Below are positions 34,485 to 44,211 of a stretch of 64,000 nt of DNA, one piece after another. The notes below the pieces were generated by a model. That model made no database searches, was not told the origin of the DNA, and worked only from the letters and a program-made list of their open reading frames with translations. The stretch's first letter is position 1; the number at the start of each line of letters is the position of its first letter. The position numbers were made by a program, and so were the translations under genes. The stretch is from Gemmobacter serpentinus (GTDB lineage: Bacteria; Pseudomonadota; Alphaproteobacteria; Rhodobacterales; Rhodobacteraceae), in the NCBI RefSeq assembly GCF_008973825.1, contig NZ_WCHR01000003.1:1-64000 (forward strand), written 5' to 3'.

Positions 34485-35591
34485 ATGGCCCTTTCGCCCC
34501 TGAACCAACGCCGCTGGCGCAACTTCAAGGCCAATCGCCGGGCCTTCTGGTCGCTATGGCTGTTCACCCTGCTGTTCGGCCTGTCGCTGTTTGCCGAGGT
34601 GCTGGCGAATGACAAGCCGCTGCTGGTCAGCCACAAGGGCGAATATTACACGCCCTTCCTGAAGTTTTACCCCGAAACTGCCTTTGGCGGCGATTTCCGC
34701 ACCGAAGCCGCCTATCGCGACCCGGAGGTGCAATGCCTGATCGTCGCGCAGGGGGCCGAGGCCTGCTGGGACGACCCTGAGGGCATTCTGGCCGAGGCGC
34801 AATCGGGCACAGTTGAAGGGCAGGCGATTGAGGCGGGCTGGATCCTCTGGCCTCCGATCCCCTATAGCTACAACACGATCAATGATATCGGCCGCGCGGC
34901 CCCGTCGCCGCCCGATGCGCAGCATTGGCTGGGCACCGATGATACCGCGCGCGATGTGCTAGCACGGGTGATCTATGGCTTCCGCCTGTCGATCCTGTTT
35001 GCGCTGATCGTGACGGCGTTGACCTCGGTCGTCGGCATCACCGCGGGCGCGGTGCAGGGCTATTTCGGCGGCTGGGTCGACCTGATCTTCCAGCGCGTGA
35101 TCGAGATCTGGAGCGCGACCCCCACGCTTTATGTGATCATCATCGTGGCCGCGATCTGGCGGATGAACTTCTGGTTGCTGGTTGCGCTGATGGTCGCCTT
35201 TGGCTGGACCTCGCTGATTGGCGTGGTGCGGGCCGAGTTTCTGCGCGCCCGCAACTTTGAATATGTCCGCGCGGCGCGGGCGCTTGGTGTGCCGGATCGG
35301 GTGATCATCTTCCGCCATGTGCTGCCCAATGCCATGGTCGCCACCCTGACCATGTTGCCCTTCATCGTCACCGGCACAATCGGAACGCTGGCCATGCTGG
35401 ATTTTCTGGGCTTCGGCCTGCCCGCCTCGGCACCGTCGCTGGGGGAACTCACGCAACAGGCCAAGGACAATCTGCAGGCACCCTGGCTGGCCTTTACCGC
35501 CTTTTTCACCTTCGCCCTGATGCTGTCGCTGCTAGTCTTTATCTTTGAAGGCGTGCGCGATGCGTTTGACCCGCGAAAGACGTTCCGATGA
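34485..35591 (+). CDS. yejE: YejE-type ABC transporter permease
   Basis: This 368-residue DppC-like permease has an N-terminal membrane segment, a large periplasmic region (about 45-145, beginning LLVSHKGEYYTPFLKFYPETA) and five further segments. The EAA loop is EYVRAARALGVPDRVIIFRHVLPNAM near 253. The end [10 protein letters not shown] is typical of the group. It overlaps yejF by ATGA. Confidence 0.9.
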   Translation: MALSPLNQRRWRNFKANRRAFWSLWLFTLLFGLSLFAEVLANDKPLLVSHKGEYYTPFLKFYPETAFGGDFRTEAAYRDPEVQCLIVAQGAEACWDDPEGILAEAQSGTVEGQAIEAGWILWPPIPYSYNTINDIGRAAPSPPDAQHWLGTDDTARDVLARVIYGFRLSILFALIVTALTSVVGITAGAVQGYFGGWVDLIFQRVIEIWSATPTLYVIIIVAAIWRMNFWLLVALMVAFGWTSLIGVVRAEFLRARNFEYVRAARALGVPDRVIIFRHVLPNAMVATLTMLPFIVTGTIGTLAMLDFLGFGLPASAPSLGELTQQAKDNLQAPWLAFTAFFTFALMLSLLVFIFEGVRDAFDPRKTFR

Positions 35592-37201
35592 GCGCGACCA
35601 TGTCTGAAACCGTGCTGTCGGTTGAAAACCTGAACATCCGCTTCCGGCAGGATGGCCGCATCATCCATGCGGTGAAGGGCGTGAGCTTTGACGTGGCCAA
35701 GGGCGAGACGGTGGCGCTGGTCGGCGAAAGCGGATCGGGCAAATCAGTCACCGCCCTGTCCACCGTGCGGCTGCTGGCCGACAATGCCAGCGTCGAAGGC
35801 ACGATCCGCTATCGTGGGCGCGATATCGCAACGGCGTCAGAACGCGATCTGCGCGGCATTCGCGGCAATGATATCAGCTTCATCTTCCAGGAGCCGATGA
35901 CCAGCCTGAACCCGCTGCATACGATCGAGACCCAGATTGCGGAAAGCCTTGCCTTGCATCAGGGCCTGTCGGGGGCACCTGCGCGGGCACGGGTGCTGGA
36001 GCTGCTGACCAAAGTTGGCATCCGCGATGCCGAAAGCCGGCTGACCGCCTATCCGCATGAGCTGTCGGGCGGGCAGCGCCAGCGGGTGATGATCGCAATG
36101 GCCTTGGCCAACGGGCCGGAACTTCTGATCGCGGATGAGCCGACCACCGCGTTGGATGTGACCATCCAGGCCCAGATCCTTGAGATGCTGGCCGATCTGA
36201 AGGCGCGCGAATGCCTGTCGATGCTGTTCATCACCCATGATCTGGGCATCGTGCGCCGCATCGCCGACCGGGTCTGCGTGATGAAGGACGGGCTGATCGT
36301 CGAGCAGGGCCGCACGAATGAAATCTTTGCCAATCCGCAGCATCCCTATACCCAAAAGCTGCTGGCGGCGGAACCTCAGGGCCGCGCGGGTCCCGTGCCC
36401 CCGGGCGCGCCGGTGGTGGTGGAGACCGAGGAGTTGCGGGTCTGGTTCCCGATCAAGACCGGCCTTCTGCGCCGGGTGACGGGCCATGTGAAGGCGGTCA
36501 ACGGGGCCTCCATCTCGGTGCGCGCTGGTGAGACGCTGGGGATCGTCGGCGAAAGCGGGTCGGGCAAGACCACGCTGGCGCTGGCCATCATGCGGCTGAT
36601 CCCGTCCACCGGGCGCATCGCGCTGCTGGGGCGCGACATATCCGGTCTGTCGGCCCGGGCGATGCGCGATCTGCGCCGCGATATGCAGATCGTGTTCCAG
36701 GACCCTTACGGATCGCTGTCCCCGCGCATGACGGTCGAGGAGATCATCGCCGAAGGCCTTGGCGTCCATGGCACCGAGCCGGGGCAGGACAAGCTCGCCA
36801 TGGTTGCGAGCATCATGACCGAGGTCGGGCTCGATCCGTCGATGATGGGCCGCTATCCGCATGAATTTTCCGGCGGACAGCGCCAGCGCATCGCGATTGC
36901 CCGCGCGATGATCCTGCGCCCCAAGCTGGTGGTGCTGGACGAGCCGACATCGGCGCTGGACATGACCGTGCAGGTGCAGATCGTGGAATTGCTGCGCGAT
37001 CTGCAACGCAAATGGGGCTTGGCCTATCTGTTCATCAGCCACGATCTGCGGGTGGTGCGGGCGCTGTCGCATAAGGTGATCGTGATGCGCGCGGGCGATG
37101 TGGTCGAGGCCGGCGAGGGCGCACAGATTTTTGAGGCCCCGCGCGAGGATTATACCCGAACCCTGCTGCGGGCGGCATTCGGCGAAGGAAGCCAGATTTG
37201 A
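35588..37201 (+). CDS. yejF: YejF-type dual-domain ABC ATPase
   Basis: This 537-residue protein contains two complete ABC ATPase domains. The first has Walker [11 protein letters not shown], signature [15 protein letters not shown] and Walker [13 protein letters not shown]. The second has [26 protein letters not shown] and [12 protein letters not shown]. It powers YejBE-mediated uptake of peptides, including microcin C-like compounds in enterobacteria. Its stop codon overlaps the TTG start of the glycosyltransferase, an unusual addition to a yej operon. Confidence 0.92.
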   Translation: MSATMSETVLSVENLNIRFRQDGRIIHAVKGVSFDVAKGETVALVGESGSGKSVTALSTVRLLADNASVEGTIRYRGRDIATASERDLRGIRGNDISFIFQEPMTSLNPLHTIETQIAESLALHQGLSGAPARARVLELLTKVGIRDAESRLTAYPHELSGGQRQRVMIAMALANGPELLIADEPTTALDVTIQAQILEMLADLKARECLSMLFITHDLGIVRRIADRVCVMKDGLIVEQGRTNEIFANPQHPYTQKLLAAEPQGRAGPVPPGAPVVVETEELRVWFPIKTGLLRRVTGHVKAVNGASISVRAGETLGIVGESGSGKTTLALAIMRLIPSTGRIALLGRDISGLSARAMRDLRRDMQIVFQDPYGSLSPRMTVEEIIAEGLGVHGTEPGQDKLAMVASIMTEVGLDPSMMGRYPHEFSGGQRQRIAIARAMILRPKLVVLDEPTSALDMTVQVQIVELLRDLQRKWGLAYLFISHDLRVVRALSHKVIVMRAGDVVEAGEGAQIFEAPREDYTRTLLRAAFGEGSQI

Positions 37202-38430
37202 AGATCCTTTTCATTCACCAGAATTTTCCGGGACAGTTCCTGCATCTGGCCCCGGCGATGCAGGCGCGCGGCCATGATTGCCTTGCGCTGACCGACCAGT
37301 CCAACACGCGCAATATCAGCATTCCGGTGGTGAAATACCGCCACAATGTTGCAGCACCCGATCCTGCCGCCTGCCGGTTGGGCCGCAATTACACACAGAT
37401 GAGCGATCGTGGCGTGACGGTCGCGCGCGCCTGTATGCAACTGCGCGAACAGGGCTATCGCCCCGATGTGATCTTTGGCCATTCCGGTTGGGGCGAGACG
37501 CTGTTTCTGAAAGAGGTCTGGCCCGAGGCCAAGCTGCTGGTCTATTCCGAGTTTTACTATCGCGGCATGGGTGCCGATGTGGGGTTTGATCCCGAATTCG
37601 ATCCGCCAAGTTTCGATCAGGTGATGATCGCCCAGGGGCGTGCGGCGCATCTGGGGCAGGCGCTGGTTCACGCCGATGCGGGCCTCAGCCCCACGAAATG
37701 GCAGGCCTCAACCCATCCGCCGACGCTGCGCGACAAGATCGAGGTGATCTTTGATGGCGTGAACACCGAGGTGATGAAACCAGATCCGAACGCGGTGCTG
37801 GAACTGCCAGATGGCGGTCCGACCTTGCGCGCGGGCGACGAGGTTCTGACCTTCGTGAACCGCAATCTCGAACCTTATCGGGGCTATCACAGCTTCATGC
37901 GGGCACTGCCTGCGGTGATGGCAGAACGCCCCAATGCGCAGGTGGTGATCGTCGGCGGCAATGAGGTGAGCTATGGCCGCGCCGCGCCGAATGGCCAAAG
38001 CTGGAAGGATATCTTCCTGTCCGAAGTGCGCGATCAGCTGGATCTGAGCCGGGTGCATTTCATCGGCAAGGTGCCCTATCCGACTTTTGTATCGATGATG
38101 CAGGTCAGCCGGGTCCATGCCTACCTGACCTATCCTTTCGTCCTCAGCTGGTCGATGCTGGAGGCGATGAGCGCGGGCTGTCTGGTGGTCGGATCGCGCA
38201 CCGCGCCGGTGCAGGAGCTGATCGAGGATGGCGTGAACGGGCGTCTGGTCGATTTCTTCGACGTGCCGGGCTGGTCGAAGATGCTGACCAAGGCGCTGGC
38301 CCGCCCCGACCGTTTCACCGAGATGCGCCGCGCCGCGCGTGAGACGATCCTGCAGGGCTATGATCTGCAAACGGTCTGCCTGCCGCGCATGGTGCGTTGG
38401 GTCGAAAGTTTCAGCCCTGCGCAGGGCTGA
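37198..38430 (+). CDS. GT4-type glycosyltransferase
   Basis: This 410-residue GT-B protein starts [26 protein letters not shown]. The donor-binding half has FVNRNLEPYRGYHSFMRALPAVM, VVIVGGNEVSYGR, and SWSMLEAMSAGCLVVGSRTAPVQELI near 335, equivalent to the E-x7-E nucleotide-sugar motif of GT4 enzymes. The start is a TTG overlapping the yejF stop, with GAAGGAA before it. Donor and acceptor sugars are unknown, and no other glycan genes are near. It ends three bases before the convergent hemF. Confidence 0.85.
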   Translation: MKILFIHQNFPGQFLHLAPAMQARGHDCLALTDQSNTRNISIPVVKYRHNVAAPDPAACRLGRNYTQMSDRGVTVARACMQLREQGYRPDVIFGHSGWGETLFLKEVWPEAKLLVYSEFYYRGMGADVGFDPEFDPPSFDQVMIAQGRAAHLGQALVHADAGLSPTKWQASTHPPTLRDKIEVIFDGVNTEVMKPDPNAVLELPDGGPTLRAGDEVLTFVNRNLEPYRGYHSFMRALPAVMAERPNAQVVIVGGNEVSYGRAAPNGQSWKDIFLSEVRDQLDLSRVHFIGKVPYPTFVSMMQVSRVHAYLTYPFVLSWSMLEAMSAGCLVVGSRTAPVQELIEDGVNGRLVDFFDVPGWSKMLTKALARPDRFTEMRRAARETILQGYDLQTVCLPRMVRWVESFSPAQG

Positions 38431-38433
38431 CCC

Positions 38434-39285
38434 TCAATACCACTTGGCGACGGGCGGAAGGCTCATCAGCACCGCATCGGCATTATGGCCGGTTTCCAGC
38501 CCGAATTTCGTGCCGCGATCATAGACCAGATTATATTCGGCATAGAGGCCGCGATGGCGTAACTGCGTCTCGCGGTCGTCGTCTGATGCCGGTGTTCCCA
38601 ACCGGCGTTCGGTGACGGGCAGAAAGGCCTTCAGGAAGGCGCGGCCGACATCCTGGGTGAAGGCAAAATCCGCCTCCCAGTCGCCGGTGTTCAGATCATC
38701 ATAGAAGATGCCGCCGACACCACGGGCACGGCCGCGATGCGGGATGAAGAAATACTCATCCGCCCAGGCCTTGAAGCGGGGGTAATACTCCGGCGCATGG
38801 GCATCGCAGGCGGCTTGCAGCGCCGCATGGAAATGCGCGGTATCCTCGGCATATTCGATGCAGGGGTTCAGATCGGCCCCGCCGCCGAACCACCAGGCAT
38901 GGGGGGTCCAGAACATGCGGGTGTTCATATGCACTGCCGGGCTATGCGGGTTCTGCATATGGGCAACAAGGCTGATGCCGCTGGCCCAGAAGCGCGGGTC
39001 GTCTGCCATGCCGGGCACCCCGCGCGCGGCCATGGCCTTTTGCGCCTTGTCCCCCAGCGTGCCATGCACGGTGGAGATATTGACGCCGACCTTTTCAAAG
39101 ACCGCGCCACCCCGCATCACGCTCATGATGCCGCCACCGCCATCATTGTCGCGGTGGGTTGGCGTGACCTCAAACCGTCCCGCCGCGGCACCGCCAAAGC
39201 GGGTCTCCAGCCCCTCAAAGGCGGTGACGATCTCCTGGCGCAGATCTGCGAACCAATGCGCGGCGCGGGCCTTGTGGTCATCCAT
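38434..39285 (-). CDS. hemF: oxygen-dependent coproporphyrinogen III oxidase
   Basis: This 283-residue aerobic coproporphyrinogen oxidase converts coproporphyrinogen III to protoporphyrinogen IX in haem synthesis. Family blocks are present: THRDNDGGGGIMSVM near 43, NPHSPAVHMNTRMFWTPHAWWFGGGADLNPCIEY at about 112-145, PHRGRARGVGGIFYDDLN near 182 and AEYNLVYDRGTKFGLETGHNADAVLMSLPP at the end. It is the last of four minus-strand genes (clpS, rsmC-like, SDR, hemF) with gaps of 16 to 40 bases. Confidence 0.95.
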   Translation of the reverse strand: MDDHKARAAHWFADLRQEIVTAFEGLETRFGGAAAGRFEVTPTHRDNDGGGGIMSVMRGGAVFEKVGVNISTVHGTLGDKAQKAMAARGVPGMADDPRFWASGISLVAHMQNPHSPAVHMNTRMFWTPHAWWFGGGADLNPCIEYAEDTAHFHAALQAACDAHAPEYYPRFKAWADEYFFIPHRGRARGVGGIFYDDLNTGDWEADFAFTQDVGRAFLKAFLPVTERRLGTPASDDDRETQLRHRGLYAEYNLVYDRGTKFGLETGHNADAVLMSLPPVAKWY

Positions 39286-39325
39286 GCTTCGTCTTCCTCA
39301 AAGTGCAGGCGTCAATGGACGGGGG

Positions 39326-40114
39326 TCAATGTGCCGGTGTCGGCACGACATCCAGCAGGCTGCGCCCACCATCCACCGTGATGACTTGGCCGGTGATGAA
39401 GGCCGCCGCATCGGATGCCAGGAATTGCGCGGTTTCCACAATTTCCGACGCCGCAGCGATCCGGCCGAGTGGCGTGCCCCGAAGGATCGTCTCGCGGTAA
39501 TCGGGGGCCTCTTTCAACTGGGTCTGAAGGCTTGCGCTCATGACCGACCCTAAGGCCAGCGCATTGACGCGGATGCCTTTGGGGGCCAGCGCCAGCGCCA
39601 TGGCACGGGTCATCTGGTCGATGGCGGCGCAGGCGATGGAATAGGCCATCAGCTCTGGCCGGGTCTGGCGGGCGGCGATGGAGGACAGGTTGATGATCGC
39701 GCCGCCGCTGTCTCCTTGCGCGATCATGCGCTTGGCGGCCAACTGGCTGATGCGCAGGCTGGTCATCAGGTTCTGTTGCAGCATCGCCTCCACCCCGTCT
39801 TCCTCGATACAGAGCGGATCGGACAGGACGGTCTGGCGCGAGGCATTCACAAGGATATCGACGCGTTCGAACGCGTCCATCGTGGCGGAAAGCAGGTTGG
39901 TGATGGCAAGTTTCTGGCGCAAATCGCCCGCGAACATGCGCAGCGACCCTTCTGCCCGGGCCTCTTCGCCGATCTCGGCCTCCAGCCGGGCCTCGTCCAT
40001 ATCCGCGAACATCACATTCGCGCCCTTGTCGACGAAATGCCGCGCAATCGCGAGGCCAAGCCCGTTGGCCGCGCCGGTGACAATGGCGGTCTTGCCCTGA
40101 AGGGAAAGCGACAT
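39326..40114 (-). CDS. SDR-family protein lacking the catalytic lysine
   Basis: This 262-residue classical SDR has the cofactor motif TGAANGLGLAIARHF at 14-28, NLSSIA with the catalytic serine near 145, and the C-terminal GQVITVDGGRSL. The catalytic YxxxK reads Y-S-I-A-C: the lysine is replaced by cysteine, checked in the DNA as TAT TCC ATC GCC TGC. The NAG motif is also changed to NAS. It may be inactive, have an altered reaction, or serve a structural role. It precedes hemF and follows the rsmC-like gene in the same transcript. Confidence 0.85.
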   Translation of the reverse strand: MSLSLQGKTAIVTGAANGLGLAIARHFVDKGANVMFADMDEARLEAEIGEEARAEGSLRMFAGDLRQKLAITNLLSATMDAFERVDILVNASRQTVLSDPLCIEEDGVEAMLQQNLMTSLRISQLAAKRMIAQGDSGGAIINLSSIAARQTRPELMAYSIACAAIDQMTRAMALALAPKGIRVNALALGSVMSASLQTQLKEAPDYRETILRGTPLGRIAAASEIVETAQFLASDAAAFITGQVITVDGGRSLLDVVPTPAH

Positions 40115-40130
40115 GGGGGGCCTTTCTGCC

Positions 40131-41117
40131 TCAGCGGCTGCGAATGGGATAGGCGGCGCGGGTCACGCGGAAGGCACCGTCACCGCCGATCTCTTCGATC
40201 TCGCGGAAGGCGGCGCGCAGGGCGGCGTCATAGGGCAGATGGCGGTTCGCCACGAGCCAGAGCGTGCCATCAGGGGCCAGCATCTTGCGCGCCGCTTGCA
40301 GGAAGGCGAGGCCAAGCGCGGGATCGGCATCGCGCCCGGTATGGAAGGGCGGGTTGCAGACCACGGCCCCTGCCAGATGCGGCACCTGCCATACTGTGGC
40401 ATCGGCCCAATGGAACTGGGCGCGCGCATCGGTGACGTTGAGGCGGGCACAATCCAGCGCCGCCTTTTCGGCCTCGACCAGATGCAATTCCTTCACGCCA
40501 TCACGGGTCAGGATATGCTGCGACAGATAGCCCCAGCCCGCGCCCAGATCGACGACACGCGAGGGCAGCTTGGCGGGCAGGGCGGTGGCCAGCAGCGCCG
40601 ATCCCCGATCCGGCCCATCGGCTGAGAACACGCCAGGCAGGGTGGTGAAGCCATCCACCTGTGCGGGCCGCGCTGCCCAATCCGCCAGCGCATCACTGGC
40701 GGGAAAGACAAAGACCTTGCCATGCGCCTTGGCCTGCGCCTCGCCGACCGGACCGCGCGCGCGCAGGTCCTTGTAGATCGCATCGACCCCGTCGGTCTTT
40801 TGTCCATCCACCAGCACCGGGGCCCCGGGGGGCAGTGCCGCACAGGCGGCGGCCAGCATCGCCCGCGCCTCGGCCTTGGCGCGCGGCAGGCAGATCACGG
40901 CGGCGGCGATGTCTTCGGGCAGATCGGTCGCGCAGGTCAGACCGCGGGCGGTGAAATGATCGAAATCCGGTTTGAAGCCGGTCACGACCACAACCCGTTC
41001 GCGGGGCAGGGGGGACAGATCATCGCCCGCGCGCGGGCGCATCACGGCAATCGGGCCGGTCTCGGGCAAAACGAAGGCTGCGCTGTCAAGCGCAAGGGAA
41101 AGGCGGGTGGCGCGCAT
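40131..41117 (-). CDS. RsmC-like class I methyltransferase
   Basis: This 328-residue protein has a degenerate N-terminal domain and a C-terminal SAM-dependent methyltransferase domain. The SAM motif is VVDLGAGWGYLSQHIL near 190, the ligand acid lies in LHLVEAEKAALDCARLN near 215, and the NPPF motif in VVCNPPFHTGRDADPALG near 256 is characteristic of rRNA guanine-N2 methyltransferases (RsmC/RlmG). 16S rRNA G1207 is the expected target. It lies 27 bases after clpS. Confidence 0.85.
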   Translation of the reverse strand: MRATRLSLALDSAAFVLPETGPIAVMRPRAGDDLSPLPRERVVVVTGFKPDFDHFTARGLTCATDLPEDIAAAVICLPRAKAEARAMLAAACAALPPGAPVLVDGQKTDGVDAIYKDLRARGPVGEAQAKAHGKVFVFPASDALADWAARPAQVDGFTTLPGVFSADGPDRGSALLATALPAKLPSRVVDLGAGWGYLSQHILTRDGVKELHLVEAEKAALDCARLNVTDARAQFHWADATVWQVPHLAGAVVCNPPFHTGRDADPALGLAFLQAARKMLAPDGTLWLVANRHLPYDAALRAAFREIEEIGGDGAFRVTRAAYPIRSR

Positions 41118-41144
41118 ATATTGCGAGTGCGGGGTCTGTCCCCG

Positions 41145-41492
41145 TCACTCTTTCTCCATAGTGCATTGCAGGGGGTGCTGATGGCGGCGGGCGAAATCCA
41201 TCACCTGCGCCACCTTGGTCTCGGCCACCTCGAAGGAGAAGACGCCGACGACGGCGAGGCCCTTCTTGTGGACGGTCAGCATGATCTCGAAGGCTTGCGC
41301 GTGATTCAGGCCGAAGAAGCGTTCCAGAATATGCACGACGAATTCCATCGGCGTGTAATCATCGTTCAACAGCATGACCTTGTAGAGCGGCGGGCGCTGT
41401 GTGCGCGGCTTCGCTTTGGCAAGGATCGAGGTTTCCGATCCATTGCCGTTCTCATTCTCCGAATTCATCATCGGGCGAAGGGACAAGGGCAT
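41145..41492 (-). CDS. clpS: ClpS adaptor of the Clp protease
   Basis: The 115-residue N-degron adaptor has a flexible acidic/Asn-rich N-terminus and a conserved core: [28 protein letters not shown] and [32 protein letters not shown], ending [10 protein letters not shown]. It delivers proteins with N-end-rule residues to ClpAP. The start is uncertain: GGAG is only one base before the ATG at 41492, while the ATGs at 41471 and 41468 lack a ribosome site. No clpA follows within this run. Confidence 0.93.
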   Translation of the reverse strand: MPLSLRPMMNSENENGNGSETSILAKAKPRTQRPPLYKVMLLNDDYTPMEFVVHILERFFGLNHAQAFEIMLTVHKKGLAVVGVFSFEVAETKVAQVMDFARRHQHPLQCTMEKE

Positions 41493-41532
41493 TCTCCGGT
41501 TGGGCGCGGAATCGGCATGGGTGTGCGGCGCG

Positions 41533-41560
41533 ATTATAGCGCAGATCGCCGGAACGAAAA
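41533..41560 (-). promoter_or_regulatory. probable clpS promoter
   Basis: On the minus strand a perfect TATAAT (41538-41533) is 16 bp downstream of TTTTCG (41560-41555). The leader to clpS would be about 35 to 55 nt. It should drive the clpS-rsmC-SDR-hemF run. Confidence 0.55.
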
Positions 41561-41600
41561 GAGGCTGGCGAAAATGCTGCCTTTCCGGCAGGGTCCGGTC

Positions 41601-42305
41601 ATGACCCAGATCCGCCTTATCGGCTTTGATGCCGACGACACCCTTTGGCAGAACGAGACCTTCTTCCGGCTGACGCAGGATAGGTTCGAGGCCCTCTTGG
41701 CCGATTATGCCGCCCCCGACCATCTGCATGAGCGGTTGATTACGGCCGAGCGGCGCAATGTCGGCCAATATGGGTTCGGCGTAAAAGGGTTCGTGTTGTC
41801 GATGATCGAAACCGCCATCGAGGTGACGGAGGGCCGGGTGCCCGCGACCGTCATTGCCGAGCTGATGGCGGCCGGGCGCGAGATGCTGGCCCACCCGATC
41901 CACCTGCTGCCCCATGCGCGCGAGGCGGTGCAACTGGCCGCAGACCGGGGCGCGCGGGTTGTGCTGATCACCAAGGGCGACCTGCTGGACCAGGAACGCA
42001 AGCTGGCGCAATCGGGCCTGGGCGATCTGTTCCACGCGGTGGAGATCGTCAGTGACAAGCGCGCCGAGGTCTATGCGCGGCTGTTCCAGCGCCATGGCGT
42101 GACCGGCGCTGATGCGATGATGCTGGGCAATTCGCTGAAATCCGATGTACTGCCGGTGATCGAGACCGGCGGCTGGGGGGTGCATGTGCCACACGCGCTG
42201 ACCTGGGCGCTGGAACATGCCGAGGCACCGCTGGATCATCCACGCTTTGCCGAATTGCCCGATCTGTCGGGGCTTGCCGATTTGCTGGCGCGGCTGGACC
42301 CTTGA
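41601..42305 (+). CDS. HAD-superfamily hydrolase
   Basis: This 234-residue HAD phosphatase has motif [14 protein letters not shown] at 8-20, motif [10 protein letters not shown] near 121, lysine in VSDKRAEVY near 150 and motif [27 protein letters not shown] near 172-196, where the usual GD is GN. A helical cap (about 20-100) makes it similar to YjjG-like 5'-nucleotidases. AGGG precedes the ATG at 41601. It is divergent from clpS. The substrate is unknown. Confidence 0.82.
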   Translation: MTQIRLIGFDADDTLWQNETFFRLTQDRFEALLADYAAPDHLHERLITAERRNVGQYGFGVKGFVLSMIETAIEVTEGRVPATVIAELMAAGREMLAHPIHLLPHAREAVQLAADRGARVVLITKGDLLDQERKLAQSGLGDLFHAVEIVSDKRAEVYARLFQRHGVTGADAMMLGNSLKSDVLPVIETGGWGVHVPHALTWALEHAEAPLDHPRFAELPDLSGLADLLARLDP

Positions 42306-42492
42306 TCTTGTGTCTGGGTCGCACAATACATGCGGAATTTGCCCATATTTTGTGCCTATGCATGAATGTCACATGCTAACTGTGCCGAATTTATGGGGTT
42401 TTCGCCCATGGTCGGCCATGTTACCCTTGCCTTCAAAGCCCCGAGAACAGGGGCGGTCCAGAGGCAGATTTTCGAAGGCAAGGGGTAGCGAC

Positions 42493-44100
42493 GTGGTTTC
42501 GCGACTTGAGCGGTTTCTCCGCAATTTTGCGCTGCTGGCCACTTTTGTGGTGATTGCGGCCTGTTCGGCCAGTAAGCCGACGCCCTCGGGCGCCGCGCCT
42601 TATGCAGCCTATGTGATGGATGCCCGCACCGGGGAAACCATCTACGAATCCAATGCGAATGCGCGGCTTCACCCCGCCTCGCTGACCAAGATGATGACGC
42701 TCTATATCGCGTTCGAGGCGATTGAACGGGGCGAGATCAGCCTTGATACGATGGTGACGATCTCCAAACACGCCGCTGCGGAACCGCCGTCGCGGTTGGG
42801 GCTGAAGCCGGGTCAGCGCATCGCGCTGCGGCACCTGATCCGGGCAGCGGCGATCAAATCCGCCAATGATGCGGCCACCGCCATCGGTGAAGCTGTGGGT
42901 GGATCGGAAGAGAAATTCGCGGCCCGGATGAACCGCACCGCCAAGGCCATCGGCATGTCGAATACGACTTTCGCCAATGCCAACGGGCTGACCCGCAAGG
43001 GCCATCTGTCGACTGCACATGACATGTCGATCCTGGGGAGAAGGCTGTTTTATGATTTCCCGCAATATTACAACATCTTCTCGCGTCGCGAGACCGATGC
43101 GGGCGTGACCGACGTGGTTTCGACCAACCGCCGTTTCCTTGACGCCTACAAGGGGGCTGACGGCATCAAGACCGGCTTCACCAATGCGGCAGGGTTCAAC
43201 CTGACGGCTTCGGCGGAACGCAATGGCGTGCGCATCATCGCCACCGTTTTCGGGGGAACTTCTACCGCGCAGCGCAATGCTAAGGTGGCGGAGCTGCTGG
43301 ATCTGGGCTTTGCCTCGGTGAAACCCGGCAAGAAGGTGGCCCCTGTCGGCTTGCCGCCGGTGCAGGCGCAGCCTGATCCGGTCGAGGATCCGGCGCTGGT
43401 GGCCGAGGCCACGCTGCCGGGGGCGCGCGAAGTGGGGGCCAAGACGGTGCGGGTGAGTGGCCTTGTCGCATCCTCGCCGCGTCCGCGCGCGCGGCCTGCA
43501 CAGGCTGCGGTGGCACAGGTGGCTGCGGCGCCCGCAGCGAGCGATGGCTCTGACCCGATTGCCGAGATGATCGCGGCCGAGGTGGCGGTGAATGCCATGC
43601 AGGATGATATCTTTGGCGCATTGGCCGAGGCGACCGGGGGCGAAATGCCCGCGCCCGCCATGCAGCTGGCGGCAGCGCCGATGATTGATGATGGCAGCGT
43701 GATGTCGCTGGCCGCGATGGTGCCCAGCCCGCAGGCCCGCCCGGAACCGGAGCCTGAACATGTGCCGGTCGTCATCCATACCGCGACCCCTGCGGGTGGC
43801 GAGGTGGTGGCGGCACTGGTGGAGCCAACCCCGGTCGAGGTGGTCACCCGCATTTCCACATCTGGCGGGCGGCATTGGGGCGTCAATATCGGGCGTTTCC
43901 CCAGCCGGGTCGCCGCCGAACGCGCGCTGACCACCACCATGCTTGAGGAAAGCGCCACCCTGAATGAATCGTTGCGCAAGATCGTGCAGCGCAATAGCGG
44001 CTTCGACGCGAATTTCATGGGGCTGAGCCAGAAACAGGCCGAGCTTGCCTGCCTGCGTCTCCAGGCGCGCGGCACCCAGTGCTTTGCCATCGGACCGTGA
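42493..44100 (+). CDS. D-alanyl-D-alanine carboxypeptidase lipoprotein with SPOR domain
   Basis: The 535-residue product starts at a GTG (42493) preceded by AGGGG. A signal peptide ends in a lipobox (VIAAC, Cys near 23), so it is a lipoprotein. The peptidase S11 domain has S-L-T-K near 58, S-A-N near 123 and K-T-G-F near 224. An Ala/Pro-rich region of about 200 residues follows, then a C-terminal SPOR domain (HWGVNIGRFPSRVAAERAL...GLSQKQAELACLRLQARGTQCFAIG) that binds denuded septal glycan. It trims pentapeptides and probably localises to the division site. The frame is open upstream to 42217. Confidence 0.88.
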   Translation: MVSRLERFLRNFALLATFVVIAACSASKPTPSGAAPYAAYVMDARTGETIYESNANARLHPASLTKMMTLYIAFEAIERGEISLDTMVTISKHAAAEPPSRLGLKPGQRIALRHLIRAAAIKSANDAATAIGEAVGGSEEKFAARMNRTAKAIGMSNTTFANANGLTRKGHLSTAHDMSILGRRLFYDFPQYYNIFSRRETDAGVTDVVSTNRRFLDAYKGADGIKTGFTNAAGFNLTASAERNGVRIIATVFGGTSTAQRNAKVAELLDLGFASVKPGKKVAPVGLPPVQAQPDPVEDPALVAEATLPGAREVGAKTVRVSGLVASSPRPRARPAQAAVAQVAAAPAASDGSDPIAEMIAAEVAVNAMQDDIFGALAEATGGEMPAPAMQLAAAPMIDDGSVMSLAAMVPSPQARPEPEPEHVPVVIHTATPAGGEVVAALVEPTPVEVVTRISTSGGRHWGVNIGRFPSRVAAERALTTTMLEESATLNESLRKIVQRNSGFDANFMGLSQKQAELACLRLQARGTQCFAIGP

Positions 44101-44169
44101 CGGCCAGACCGGCCGCCTGAAGCCAGACTGGTAGATTGAAGCCAGACCTGCAGCTTGAACTTGATCTGA

Positions 44170-44205
44170 CCTCCGGGCAGGGTGATCCCCTGACCCGGAG
44201 GTTTT
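44170..44205 (+). terminator. terminator-like hairpin that contains the SD of the next gene
   Basis: CCTCCGGG (44170-44177) and CCCGGAGG (44194-44201) form a perfect stem, extended by an inner CAGGG/CCCTG pairing, and TTTT follows. GGAGG in the 3' arm is 10 bases before the FAH ATG at 44212, so the same bases serve as ribosome site. Just upstream, TGAAGCCAGAC occurs twice (44118 and 44137). Confidence 0.75.
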
Positions 44206-44211
44206 CGTTTC

